Origin: Candidatus Bathyarchaeota archaeon
GTDB taxonomy: Archaea > Thermoproteota > Bathyarchaeia > Bathyarchaeales > DTEX01
DNA: 11,875 bases
Assembly (NCBI GenBank): GCA_026414245.1
Contig: JAOAJJ010000018.1
Location: 1-11,875, forward strand
Direction of reading: 5' to 3'
Positions 1 to 7,269 of this stretch are shown piece by piece. Under the pieces are notes generated by a model that was given only the letters and a program-made list of their open reading frames with translations, did no database searches and was not told where the DNA came from. Numbering within the stretch: the first letter of the stretch is position 1; each line of letters begins with the position of its first letter. A program made the position numbers and the translations under genes.

Positions 1-1
1 G

Positions 2-607
2 CTTAGGGTTGGGCAGAGAGTCTTCGCTATAGGAAACCCATTCGGCTTAGCTGGCGGCCCAACGGTTACATCCGGGGTTATAAGCGCCCTGAGAAGAACA
101 ATCCATTCTGAAAGGGGGATTTTCAGGGATCTTGTTCAAACGGATGCGGCGATAAACCCTGGGAACTCCGGTGGGCCTCTCGTTAATATCGATGGTGAGG
201 TTATTGCGATAAATACGGCTATAATCCCGTTTGCTCAGGGAATCGGCTTCGCTATACCGATAAACGCGGCTAAGGAAGTCGCTAAGGAAATAATGTTGCA
301 TGGCTCTTACGCGAGATCTTGGCTTGGAATAGCTGGTGTTAGCGTGAATAGGCAGATCGCCGAATACTATGATCTGCCTGTTGAACATGGTGTGCTCGTT
401 GCCAGAGTTACGCCTAATAGTCCAGCTGACAGGGCTGGAATTGAACGTGGTGATATAATACTTGAGTTTAACGGTAAAAGCGTTGATGGTATAGAGGATT
501 TACAGAGGATCTTAGCCGATAAGAAGCATGGTTGCGAATGTGAGATCACGATTTTGAGGGGCTTAAGAAAATTTAGGGCAAGAGTTGTGTTAGAAAGGGA
601 GCCTTAA
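2..607 (+). CDS. HtrA/Deg-family serine protease with one PDZ domain, 5'-truncated by window edge
   Basis: The reading frame is open from the window edge and gives 201 residues before the stop. The visible part is the C-terminal half of a trypsin-like protease domain. The GNPFG and TVTSGVISAL segments are the usual Deg landmarks, and the catalytic serine lies in GNSGGP (Ser about residue 56 of the visible part, bases 167-169), followed by GIGFAIP. A single PDZ domain follows from about residue 106 to the end, with GVLVARVTPNSPADRAGI and GDIILEFNG. The catalytic His and Asp and any signal or membrane anchor lie upstream and cannot be seen. The family degrades or refolds misfolded proteins, usually outside the membrane, as trimers or larger cages. 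One PDZ domain suggests a DegS/HhoA-like layout rather than DegP. No terminator is obvious before the ferredoxin gene. Confidence 0.93.
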   Translation, partial: LRVGQRVFAIGNPFGLAGGPTVTSGVISALRRTIHSERGIFRDLVQTDAAINPGNSGGPLVNIDGEVIAINTAIIPFAQGIGFAIPINAAKEVAKEIMLHGSYARSWLGIAGVSVNRQIAEYYDLPVEHGVLVARVTPNSPADRAGIERGDIILEFNGKSVDGIEDLQRILADKKHGCECEITILRGLRKFRARVVLEREP

Positions 608-631
608 ACCCAAACATTAATAACTTGGTTA

Positions 632-650
632 AATCCTATAATCCTATAAT
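632..650 (+). repeat. Tandem 8-bp repeat in the ferredoxin leader
   Basis: The unit aatcctat occurs twice in direct succession (632-639, 640-647) and a third copy begins (aat, 648-650). It lies 24-42 bases upstream of the ferredoxin start, in an AT-rich leader. It may be chance slippage or part of the core promoter; no function can be assigned. Confidence 0.45.
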
Positions 651-673
651 GGAACATCTTCGAGGTGATGTTA

Positions 674-988
674 ATGCCCATAGACTCAGACTTTCAGAAG
701 AAGAGGAAGGTTGTTGATAATCATAGGGGGCATGCAGTCTGGGGTCCGGTTGAGCCGCCGACCAAACTTGGAATCCATGGAACAAACGTCGCCGTCGACT
801 GGGATATATGCGAGGGGTGTGGGACATGCATCGACGTCTGCCCAGTAAGCTTATATGAGTGGGCTGAGACCCCAGGTCATCCGCTTTCGGAGAAGAAGTC
901 TGATCCTGTTAGGGAGTCTGAGTGCATACAGTGTTTAGCGTGTGAAACCCAATGCCCCACACAGGCGATAAAAATCACTCCACCATAA
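674..988 (+). CDS. Zinc-containing dicluster ferredoxin (Sulfolobus type, 8 cluster cysteines)
   Basis: This 104-residue protein has the layout of the archaeal zinc ferredoxins, cytoplasmic electron carriers for 2-oxoacid:ferredoxin oxidoreductases. The N-terminal extension holds GPVEPPTKLGIHGT, and the zinc ligands of the Sulfolobus protein are all present as His17, His20, His35 and Asp77 (each one higher than in the processed Sulfolobus protein). Cluster motif I is C46-x2-C49-x2-C52-x3-C56-P and motif II is C84-x2-C87-x2-C90-x3-C94-P. Sulfolobus ferredoxin has Asp where Cys49 sits and carries a 3Fe-4S cluster there, so this protein probably holds two 4Fe-4S clusters. The ATG at 674 is chosen because GAGGTGA (662-668) is well spaced as its ribosome site; GTG 665 and ATG 668 overlap that site. 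A T-rich terminator follows the stop. Confidence 0.95.
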   Translation: MPIDSDFQKKRKVVDNHRGHAVWGPVEPPTKLGIHGTNVAVDWDICEGCGTCIDVCPVSLYEWAETPGHPLSEKKSDPVRESECIQCLACETQCPTQAIKITPP

Positions 989-991
989 CCC

Positions 992-1004
992 TTTTTTCTT
1001 TTTT
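992..1004 (+). terminator. T-rich archaeal terminator after ferredoxin
   Basis: Two T6 runs split by one C begin four bases after the ferredoxin stop codon. Archaeal RNA polymerase terminates at such T tracts without needing a hairpin. The downstream gene should therefore have its own promoter. Confidence 0.6.
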
Positions 1005-1075
1005 AAACCCTCATCTCCATTTTATTCTCTTTTGACATTGGGAACCCATCATACCATAATGATGTGAGGGTTGAG

Positions 1076-1942
1076 ATGTTAGAAGATATTGGTAAGTCGA
1101 TATTGAAGGCTCAGAAAAACGAGATCACTGAGCACTATGTTTATAGAAGGCTGGCTCAATCCATGAGGGATCCCAATAATAGGAGTGTTTTGGAGCGTAT
1201 TTCAAATGAGGAGTTTAAGCATTACAAGTTTTGGAGAGAATATACGCTTAGGGATATCAAACCTAGCAGGCTTATAATCTGGAAATACTTCCTAATTTCC
1301 AAGGTTTTCGGCATAACTTTTGGAATAAAGCTTATGGAGAGGGGTGAAAAAAAGGCTCAAGCTATCTATGAAAAGATATCTGAAACTATTCCCGAGGCTT
1401 ACAGCATAGTTGAAGATGAAGATTCACATGAAAGGGAGCTTACGGGACTGATTGACGAGGAGAGGCTTAGATACGTTAGCTCCATAGTTTTAGGGTTAAA
1501 CGATGCGCTTGTTGAGCTTACGGGAGCGCTCGCTGGCTTCACGCTGGCTCTCCAGAAAGCACGCCTAGTTGCAATTATGGGATTAATCACCGGGATCTCA
1601 GGGGCGCTTTCGATGGCTACATCAGAGTATCTGTCAACTAAATCCGAGGGGAGCGCCAAGAATCCGATTAGGGCGGCCGCCTATACGGGCATAACCTACG
1701 TCTTCACCGTTCTATTTCTAATATTGCCGTATGTGTTTCTAGTAGATATTTATGCTTGCATAAGCTTGTCGCTGATAAACGCAATAGTGCTTATTTTCCT
1801 GTTTACTTTCTATGTCTCGGTTGCGAAGGACTTACATTTTAAGAGAAGATTCCTGGAGATGAGTGTGATAAGTCTTGGAATAGCATGCCTAACATTCCTC
1901 ATAGGCTTCCTCATAAGAATATTTCTAAATATAGAGGTTTAA
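1076..1942 (+). CDS. Ferritin-like domain fused to VIT1 iron/manganese transporter (Er-VIT/MbfA-like)
   Basis: The 288-residue protein has two parts. Residues 1 to about 130 are a helical rubrerythrin/ferritin-like domain with Glu19 and two ExxH motifs (Glu46-His49, Glu115-His118) that would bind a di-iron centre. Residues about 134-288 form a VIT1/CCC1 membrane domain with GLNDALVELTGALAGF (140-154) and SMATSEYLS (179-187), the usual marks of TM1 and TM2, then three more hydrophobic segments (about 202-224, 229-250, 263-284). Proteins with this fusion (MbfA, Er-VIT) move Fe(II) or Mn(II) across membranes and protect against iron-driven oxidative stress; MbfA exports iron in rhizobia. The direction here is inferred. 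ATG 1076 is preferred over GTG 1064 because GTGAGGG (1064-1070) serves as its ribosome site. It lies downstream of the ferredoxin terminator. Confidence 0.9.
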   Translation: MLEDIGKSILKAQKNEITEHYVYRRLAQSMRDPNNRSVLERISNEEFKHYKFWREYTLRDIKPSRLIIWKYFLISKVFGITFGIKLMERGEKKAQAIYEKISETIPEAYSIVEDEDSHERELTGLIDEERLRYVSSIVLGLNDALVELTGALAGFTLALQKARLVAIMGLITGISGALSMATSEYLSTKSEGSAKNPIRAAAYTGITYVFTVLFLILPYVFLVDIYACISLSLINAIVLIFLFTFYVSVAKDLHFKRRFLEMSVISLGIACLTFLIGFLIRIFLNIEV

Positions 1943-2005
1943 TTGAATTTATTTGTTTCAGAATATTTCCGTCATTAAGCGTTATAAACGTATGATGGAT
2001 GTTAA

Positions 2006-2023
2006 AGCCATGAGCGTATGGCT
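2006..2023. repeat. Small hairpin in the convergent gap between the VIT-like and transketolase genes
   Basis: AGCCAT (2006-2011) and ATGGCT (2018-2023) form a perfect 6-bp stem with a 6-base loop. It sits in the 172-bp gap where the iron transporter and transketolase genes converge. No poly-T follows on either strand, so it is a weak terminator candidate at best. Nothing else was recognised in this gap. Confidence 0.35.
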
Positions 2024-2114
2024 CCCAATAGTTCAGCGAGGAGATTTAAGATTCATAGCATGCTACATTTCTCTGCAGCTACTTTTGGGTTTAATATAAG
2101 AGTGTTCAGGTGCT

Positions 2115-3941
2115 TTATGAGACTAATTCCTTAACTTTTCTCACTATGCCATCCGCATCTATTCCCTGTTCCGCCATAAGCTCCTCAGGCTTTCCAGAGT
2201 GCGGCATCTTTCTTACAGCCAATATATGTGGCTTTAACCCTAGCGACGCAACAGCCTCACCAAGCCCACCCTCCGGGTAATGGTCTTCAACAGTTATTAT
2301 GTGCTTTGTCTCCTCAGCGGCCTCCATTAGTGTTTTTGTGTCCAACGGTTTAACTGAGTAGCAATCTATAACCCTTATATTAATTCCATCAGCCTTCAGT
2401 TTCTCATAGGCTTTTAAGGCTTCGTGAACTGTTATTCCAGCCGCTATAACCGTCACCTCGTCGTTTCTTCCATACCTAAGAAGCTTTGAACCCCCTATAT
2501 GAAACTCCTCATCATTACTGTAGATAACTGGCGTCCTAGGTCTAGTCGTCCTAATGTAGGATATGCCCTCATAGTTTGCCATAGCGCATGTAAGCTTCTC
2601 AGCGCTTACGGCGTCACATGGATAGAGGACGATGCTGCCGAAGACCGCTCGAAAGAGGGCTAAGTCCTCCAAGCCCATTTGGGATGGCCCATCTTCGCCT
2701 ATCGATACTCCGGCATGTGAGCCAGCTATCTTAAGATTAGCCCTGGAGAAAGAGGCCATTCTTATCTGGTCGTAGGCTCTTGAGAGGAAGCATGCGAACG
2801 ATGATAGGAATACGTCGAAGCCTTGTGTTTGAAGGCCAACGGCTACACCGACCATGTTCTGCTCGGAGATATAGCATTGTAAGCTTCTCTCCGGAAACCT
2901 ATCAAAGAAGTATATCGTGAATGTTGAGTTCTTTACGTCGCCGTCCAGAACGATCATCCTCTCATTCTGCTCGCCCAGCTTAACAAGGGCTTTTCCGAAC
3001 GCCTCCCTAGTTGCAACCATTTCACCCATTCTATACTCGGTTTTAATCGAATATTTCTTTCTCGGCTCGATGGGAATCTTAGCCTCTATAAAGTTTCGCG
3101 GTTTGAAATCAATGTCTTTTATTTTAGGAAGAATTTCTTTCTCCGCTCTGCTAAGCTCTTCTTTGCTTAAAGCTCTTCCATGCCTATCTTCAGCGTTCTC
3201 GAGGAAGCTCACACCTTTACCCTTAACGGTCTTAGCGATTATAAAGAAAGGCCTATTGGATTTCTTGGCTTCATTAAAAGCTCTCATTAAATCTTTAACG
3301 TCATGTCCGTCGCACACTGTAACATTCCAGCCGAACGCCTCAACCCTCCTGGCGTATGCTTCCCAGTCCCATTGAAACATCGTTGGCTCGCTCTGACCAA
3401 GCCTATTCATGTCCAGTATGGCTACAAGATTCGATAGTTTGAGTTTACCAGCTAAATTCAAGGCTTCCCAGACAGAACCCTCCGCAACCTCCCCGTCGCC
3501 GAGAAGAACATAAACCCTTCTATCTATGCCCAGAAGTCTCTTAGCGTAAGCCATGCCTAAACCTATAGATAAACCCTGCCCAAGCGACCCGGTTGCAACC
3601 CTTATACCCTTAACCCTTGGAACAGGATGCCCCTCAAGCTCTGAATCAAACTGCCTTAAAGTAGTGAGCTTCTCTCTGGGGAAGACGCCTATTTCGGCTA
3701 AAGCCGCATATAGGATTGGAGCAGCATGACCCTTCGATAGAACGAATTCATCATTGTCTAAGTAATCTATGTGTTTCGGATCCACATTTATAACATTGAA
3801 GAATAATGTTGCCATTATTTCAGCGCTCGATAGGCAACTGGTTGGGTGGCCGGATCCGGCCTTCGTAGTAGACCTGAGGCTATGCAGCCTCAAAATATCT
3901 GCAGTAATTTTAAGCAGATACTCAGTGTCATCGATATCCAT
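2115..3941 (-). CDS. tkt: Transketolase, single chain, animal-like signature residues
   Basis: This 608-residue thiamine-diphosphate enzyme moves two-carbon ketol units between sugar phosphates in the non-oxidative pentose phosphate pathway. The N-terminal PP domain shows AGSGHPTSC (His32), LSKGHAAP (His72), ATGSLGQGL and the GDG...N cofactor motif (148-150, Asn179). A linker near 280-305 leads to the Pyr domain with the catalytic glutamate in SEQNMVG (Glu360), SHAGVSIGEDGPSQM (from Ser408) and a C-terminal domain with VEDHYPEGGLGEAV. Many archaea split transketolase into two genes; here it is one. RLGQS (Gln183) and GPSQM (Gln421) carry Gln where E. coli and yeast enzymes have His, as in human TKT. 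Start ATG 3941 has AGGTG at 3948-3952, six bases away. A TTG at 3962 would add seven residues and overlap that site. Confidence 0.95.
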   Translation of the reverse strand: MDIDDTEYLLKITADILRLHSLRSTTKAGSGHPTSCLSSAEIMATLFFNVINVDPKHIDYLDNDEFVLSKGHAAPILYAALAEIGVFPREKLTTLRQFDSELEGHPVPRVKGIRVATGSLGQGLSIGLGMAYAKRLLGIDRRVYVLLGDGEVAEGSVWEALNLAGKLKLSNLVAILDMNRLGQSEPTMFQWDWEAYARRVEAFGWNVTVCDGHDVKDLMRAFNEAKKSNRPFFIIAKTVKGKGVSFLENAEDRHGRALSKEELSRAEKEILPKIKDIDFKPRNFIEAKIPIEPRKKYSIKTEYRMGEMVATREAFGKALVKLGEQNERMIVLDGDVKNSTFTIYFFDRFPERSLQCYISEQNMVGVAVGLQTQGFDVFLSSFACFLSRAYDQIRMASFSRANLKIAGSHAGVSIGEDGPSQMGLEDLALFRAVFGSIVLYPCDAVSAEKLTCAMANYEGISYIRTTRPRTPVIYSNDEEFHIGGSKLLRYGRNDEVTVIAAGITVHEALKAYEKLKADGINIRVIDCYSVKPLDTKTLMEAAEETKHIITVEDHYPEGGLGEAVASLGLKPHILAVRKMPHSGKPEELMAEQGIDADGIVRKVKELVS

Positions 3942-4002
3942 AATAAACACCTGGCGGATCAAAGGGTTTTGAAGGATTCATTAACGTTTTGCTTAACCCA
4001 AC

Positions 4003-4015
4003 CTTTAAATTTTAT
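4003..4015 (-). promoter_or_regulatory. Candidate TATA box for transketolase
   Basis: On the minus strand this reads ataaaatttaaag, about 65 bases upstream of the ATG. A start site about 26 bases downstream would leave a leader of about 40 bases that includes the AGGTG ribosome site. Assignment is by spacing and base composition only. Confidence 0.35.
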
Positions 4016-4132
4016 GGTTTGGACGCTGGAAAAACGTATTTAAGGCAATTTTAGCGATACTATCGATTTCGACGCTTTTCTTCAGTGCGGCTGGAGCCGA
4101 ATGTTAATAAAACTGTGCATGTGTGGTGGAAG

Positions 4133-4147
4133 TTTAAATCTTAAATA
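4133..4147 (+). promoter_or_regulatory. Candidate TATA box for the small zinc-ribbon gene
   Basis: The stretch tttaaatcttaaata lies about 46-60 bases upstream of the GTG start. A transcription start near 4163-4170 would leave a short leader carrying AGGAGG (4178-4183). Supported by spacing and composition only. Confidence 0.4.
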
Positions 4148-4192
4148 TTCACCTTGCACCTATATTAATGTACCATTAGGAGGTTGAGAAGA

Positions 4193-4315
4193 GTGAAGTG
4201 TCCAAATTGCGGTCAGGAAGCAAAGCTCGTGAAGGAATGGGATTTAGGTCCCAGAGTTCACATAAAGCTTTATGAATGCTGCGGCAAGAAGTTCCGCGAA
4301 TATATAAAGAAGTGA
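4193..4315 (+). CDS. Small zinc-ribbon protein, 40 aa, compressed second knuckle
   Basis: A GTG start at 4193 is preceded by a strong ribosome site AGGAGG (4178-4183, nine bases away) and a TATA-like element, which makes this very short frame credible. The product is basic and has CPNCG (Cys3, Cys6) near the N-terminus and YECCGKKF (Cys29, Cys30) near the C-terminus. This looks like a one-domain zinc ribbon or rubredoxin-like knuckle, but the second half has adjacent cysteines rather than the usual C-x2-C. About 22 residues between the knuckles include a Trp16 and His23, and His23 could serve as a ligand. Role unknown; small archaeal proteins of this type often bind nucleic acid or RNA polymerase, which is inference only. 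It is divergent from transketolase and in line with the membrane-protein gene. Confidence 0.75.
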   Translation: MKCPNCGQEAKLVKEWDLGPRVHIKLYECCGKKFREYIKK

Positions 4316-4375
4316 GGGCGTCATCGATCCCTAGAACTCTAAGAAATCTAATTTGGCTTCCACAATAATCTTCAA

Positions 4376-4384
4376 CTTTATTTA
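4376..4384 (+). promoter_or_regulatory. Candidate TATA box for the membrane zinc-ribbon gene
   Basis: The stretch ctttattta is centred about 42 bases before the ATG at 4422. A start near 4406 would give a short leader with only gagag as a weak ribosome site. This implies the gene can be transcribed separately from the zinc-ribbon gene upstream. Confidence 0.4.
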
Positions 4385-4421
4385 TATTCTTGCAAACTAT
4401 ATTCATATTGTGACTTGAGAG

Positions 4422-5309
4422 ATGAAGTTTGCCTCGCTTAAAAGGGTCTCTGTTACTGAAATATTAGATAATTCGTTTTCCATATATTTAAGCAGCGTAG
4501 AGGTTTTCTTCCCCATCTTCCTAGCTTTAAACGCTGTTAACATTATTATAACCAGGTTTATCCTGGGCTTCCTGCCGCCTTTCAGCCAACTAAATTTTTC
4601 AGCGGATAGATTTCTTTCCCAGATAATTAATTATCTAGCCTACCTTATACCAATTCTCTCCCTCGCATTTCTTTCAACCTGGGTCATAACGAATTTAGGC
4701 TGTGGTTTAGCCGTCAAATGCGCTCTCGATGTTCTCGAGGGGAGAAAAATGAATGTGAAAATTAATCTTCTAATAACCTTTAGATCATTGAAGGAAATAT
4801 TGGGCATAAGTTTTCTGACCGGAGCCCTCATTATATCAGGGATCATATTATTTATGATTCCAGGGATAATCGTGGCCGTTATTTTCAGCCTATCTATACC
4901 GGCGTTAATGCATGAGCGGTTGGGGGTTTTCGGGAGCTTGAAGAGGAGCAAGGAGCTTACTGACGGCTTATGGTGGAAAACCTTTTCGCTCATCATGTCG
5001 GTGCTCGCATTACTCATAGTAGCATACTTATTTGTGAGTCTTTTGGCAGCGAACATAAATCAAAGTTTTGTCAGGATTATTATCGCCATCATAGTTATCT
5101 CTCTCATCGAGCCGATATATCCCATAAGCATATCCCACCTCTACTATATCCTTATAAGGCGAAAAACAGTCTATCAGCCTACAAGTCATGAGGCTACATA
5201 TCCACAACGCGTATACGACGTGGAGGTAAGGGTTTGCTATAGTTGCGGGCAGGTTTTGCCATACGACGCCATATATTGCCCAAATTGCGGTGAAAGAGTT
5301 GCTTATTAA
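4422..5309 (+). CDS. Multi-pass membrane protein with C-terminal zinc ribbon
   Basis: This 295-residue protein has five hydrophobic regions (about 28-50, 70-100, 127-160, 187-210, 217-245). The first, SVTEILDNSFSIYLSS, and the central block with IPGIIVAV, SLSIPALMHERLG and GSLKRSKEL resemble the membrane domain of the glycerophosphodiester-phosphodiesterase-associated family (GPDPase_memb, DUF975-like). No catalytic domain is attached. The tail ends in a double-knuckle zinc ribbon with Cys272-x2-Cys275 and Cys286-x2-Cys289 (CYSCG, CPNCG), which would lie in the cytoplasm. Such membrane-anchored ribbons are common in archaea and their job is unknown. Family membership is a judgement from motif appearance; the membrane topology and the ribbon are clear. 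Confidence 0.85.
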   Translation: MKFASLKRVSVTEILDNSFSIYLSSVEVFFPIFLALNAVNIIITRFILGFLPPFSQLNFSADRFLSQIINYLAYLIPILSLAFLSTWVITNLGCGLAVKCALDVLEGRKMNVKINLLITFRSLKEILGISFLTGALIISGIILFMIPGIIVAVIFSLSIPALMHERLGVFGSLKRSKELTDGLWWKTFSLIMSVLALLIVAYLFVSLLAANINQSFVRIIIAIIVISLIEPIYPISISHLYYILIRRKTVYQPTSHEATYPQRVYDVEVRVCYSCGQVLPYDAIYCPNCGERVAY

Positions 5310-5471
5310 TTCTCCAGCGAACTATTTTCCGGCAAGGCTGGGAAACTAAAGCCTGCTAATCCCTTTAAGCCGGCGCATGTTAACCATGTTTATCATTTAA
5401 AGCTAAAGATAAATTAGGCGCACCATTAAAGTAATTTGAATTGTGTAAGCGGCTGGGGGATCCATTAGATA
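5310..5471. other. 162-bp upstream region of the DNA ligase
   Basis: No gene was found here. A TATA-like attaaagtaa (about 5425-5434) lies about 42 bases before the ligase ATG, and GGGGGAT (5455-5461) may act as a weak ribosome site with longer than usual spacing. No convincing box C/D or tRNA-like sequence was seen. Confidence 0.4.
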
Positions 5472-7235
5472 ATGGATTACTCTCTCGTCACAGAAGTATA
5501 TGAGAAGATTGAAGGCACGACAAAGAGGCTTGAGATGACCGATTACTTAGTTGACTTACTTAAGAAGACGCCTAAGGAAGTTATAGATAAAGTTGTGTAT
5601 TTAACTCAGGGCAAGATTTACCCAGACTATGTGGGCATAGAGCTCGGCATAGCGGAGAGGCTTGCATTAAGGGCTGTAGCTAAAGTTGCGGGGCGGAAGG
5701 AGGAAGAGGTTGAAGGAGACTTAGAGCGAACAGGAGACCTAGGTGAGACAGCGCAGAATTTCTTGGAAAAGAGGCGTCAGGTATCCTTCTTCAGAAAACC
5801 ATTAACCGTGGAGAGAGTTTATCAGACTCTTGATAGGATGGCGAGAGCCGTCGGGGAGGGCTCCATGGATTTAAAAGTGAATCTTTTAGCGGGTCTTTTA
5901 GCGGATGCGACGCCTAAAGAAGCGAAATATATTGTTAGGACTGTTACAGGGAAGCTTCGCCTAGGCATAGCTGACATGACTATTCTAGACGCGTTAGCTA
6001 TAGCCTACGGTAGGGGGAAGGATGCGAGGGATGTTATCGAGAGGGCATATAATATATCGTCTGACCTAGGTAAAGTTGCTAAAGCCCTAGCTGAAGGGGG
6101 GCTTGAAGCCATCAAGGGCTTCCATGTCTCAGTCGGCAACCCGATCAGACCTATGCTAGCCGAGAGACTAAGCTCCCCCGCCGAAATACTTGAGAAGCTC
6201 GGTGGTAGATGCATCGCTGAATACAAGTATGATGGTGAAAGAATACAAGCCCATAAGTCCGGCGGCAGCGTGATACTCTTCTCGAGGAGACTTGAAAATA
6301 TTACCGGGCAGTATCCCGACGCCGTAGAGTTGATCAGGGATCATGTGAGGGCTGAAGACGCTATAATTGAAGCCGAATGCGTGGCTGTAAATATTGACAC
6401 TGGCGAAATGATGCCCTTCCAAGAGCTTATGCATAGAAGGCGTAAGTATGATATTGAAAAGGCTGCGAAAGAATACCCTGTCTCCCTCTTCGCCTTCGAC
6501 GCCCTCTATATTGATGGTAAAGATTTAACGCTGGAGCCGTATCCGGTTAGGCATAAGATCCTCGAGGAAATAATTGAGCAGAACGATAGGTTCCAGATTG
6601 CGAAATACCTTATCGTTGATAATGCTGATGATTTAGAGCGCTTCTTTGAGGAGGCTGTGGAAGCTGGATGCGAGGGGCTTGTCTGCAAGTCGCTGAACAA
6701 TGATGCGGTTTATCAGGCTGGAGCTAGAGGCTGGCTCTGGATTAAATATAAGCGGGACTATAAGAGCGAGATGACTGATACAGTAGATCTCGTAGTTGTC
6801 GGAGCATTCTACGGTAGGGGGAAGAGAGCTGGAACCTATGGAGCGCTGCTCCTAGCAGCCTACGATCACGATAACGACACTTTTGAAACAGTCTGCAAAT
6901 GCGGATCCGGTTTCACAGACGAGGATTTACAGAACCTTCCCAAAATGCTTGACCCATACAGGATCAGCCACAAGCATCCGCGGGTCGATTCAAACCTTGA
7001 GGCAGACGTATTCTTCCTGCCGAAAATGGTTATAGAGGTTATCGGAGCGGAGATAACTCTGAGCCCAATCCACACATGCGCAAAGGACCTGATAAGGAAG
7101 GGAAGCGGATTAGCAATAAGATTCCCAAGATTCACGGGAAGATACCGCACCGATAAATCAGCCGAGGACTCCACAAGAGTGGACGAAATAATAGAAATGT
7201 ATAAGAGACAATTAAAGAAGATAGAAGCCGAATAA
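5472..7235 (+). CDS. lig: ATP-dependent DNA ligase (archaeal LigI type)
   Basis: The 587-residue protein seals DNA nicks in Okazaki-fragment joining and repair. Residues about 1-220 are the alpha-helical DNA-binding domain with KLRLGIADMT. The nucleotidyltransferase core follows, with motif I EYKYDGERIQ (AMP-accepting Lys252), then LENITGQYPD (motif III), FAFDALYIDG (IIIa), EGLVCKSL (IV) and WLWIKYKRDY (V). The C-terminal OB-fold domain runs to the end, with GRGKRAGTYGALLLA and the terminal arginine-rich FTGRYRTDKSAED typical of motif VI. The length is close to the roughly 560-620 residues usual for archaeal ligases, and all key residues are present. The ATG at 5472 gives the expected N-terminus. 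It stands alone between a membrane protein gene and a structured intergenic repeat. Confidence 0.97.
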   Translation: MDYSLVTEVYEKIEGTTKRLEMTDYLVDLLKKTPKEVIDKVVYLTQGKIYPDYVGIELGIAERLALRAVAKVAGRKEEEVEGDLERTGDLGETAQNFLEKRRQVSFFRKPLTVERVYQTLDRMARAVGEGSMDLKVNLLAGLLADATPKEAKYIVRTVTGKLRLGIADMTILDALAIAYGRGKDARDVIERAYNISSDLGKVAKALAEGGLEAIKGFHVSVGNPIRPMLAERLSSPAEILEKLGGRCIAEYKYDGERIQAHKSGGSVILFSRRLENITGQYPDAVELIRDHVRAEDAIIEAECVAVNIDTGEMMPFQELMHRRRKYDIEKAAKEYPVSLFAFDALYIDGKDLTLEPYPVRHKILEEIIEQNDRFQIAKYLIVDNADDLERFFEEAVEAGCEGLVCKSLNNDAVYQAGARGWLWIKYKRDYKSEMTDTVDLVVVGAFYGRGKRAGTYGALLLAAYDHDNDTFETVCKCGSGFTDEDLQNLPKMLDPYRISHKHPRVDSNLEADVFFLPKMVIEVIGAEITLSPIHTCAKDLIRKGSGLAIRFPRFTGRYRTDKSAEDSTRVDEIIEMYKRQLKKIEAE

Positions 7236-7237
7236 AG

Positions 7238-7246
7238 TTAATTAAT
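7238..7246 (+). promoter_or_regulatory. TATA-like element upstream of the 135-nt hairpin
   Basis: The stretch ttaattaat begins three bases after the ligase stop and is centred about 28 bases before the first stem base at 7270. That is the spacing expected of an archaeal promoter for an RNA starting at the hairpin. The region is AT-rich, so this is weak support. Confidence 0.3.
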
Positions 7247-7269
7247 GGAGATTTAACACATAATTAATC

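Noticed and set aside
47..388. A 113-codon minus-strand frame opposite the HtrA gene.
   Set aside because: The plus strand encodes an unmistakable protease core with GNSGGP across the same bases.
1064..1075. GTG 1064 as the start of the iron transporter.
   Set aside because: GTGAGGG at this point is better read as the ribosome site for ATG 1076.
1994..2023. Box C/D sRNA suggested by atgatgg in the convergent gap.
   Set aside because: No CTGA D box at a suitable distance and no matching C'/D' pair.
2917..3375. A 152-codon plus-strand open frame opposite transketolase.
   Set aside because: It lies wholly within a clearly coding minus-strand gene and its translation has no recognisable domain; it is a shadow frame.
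3942..3962. TTG 3962 as the transketolase start.
   Set aside because: AGGTG at 3948-3952 is correctly spaced for ATG 3941 and would otherwise be inside the coding sequence.
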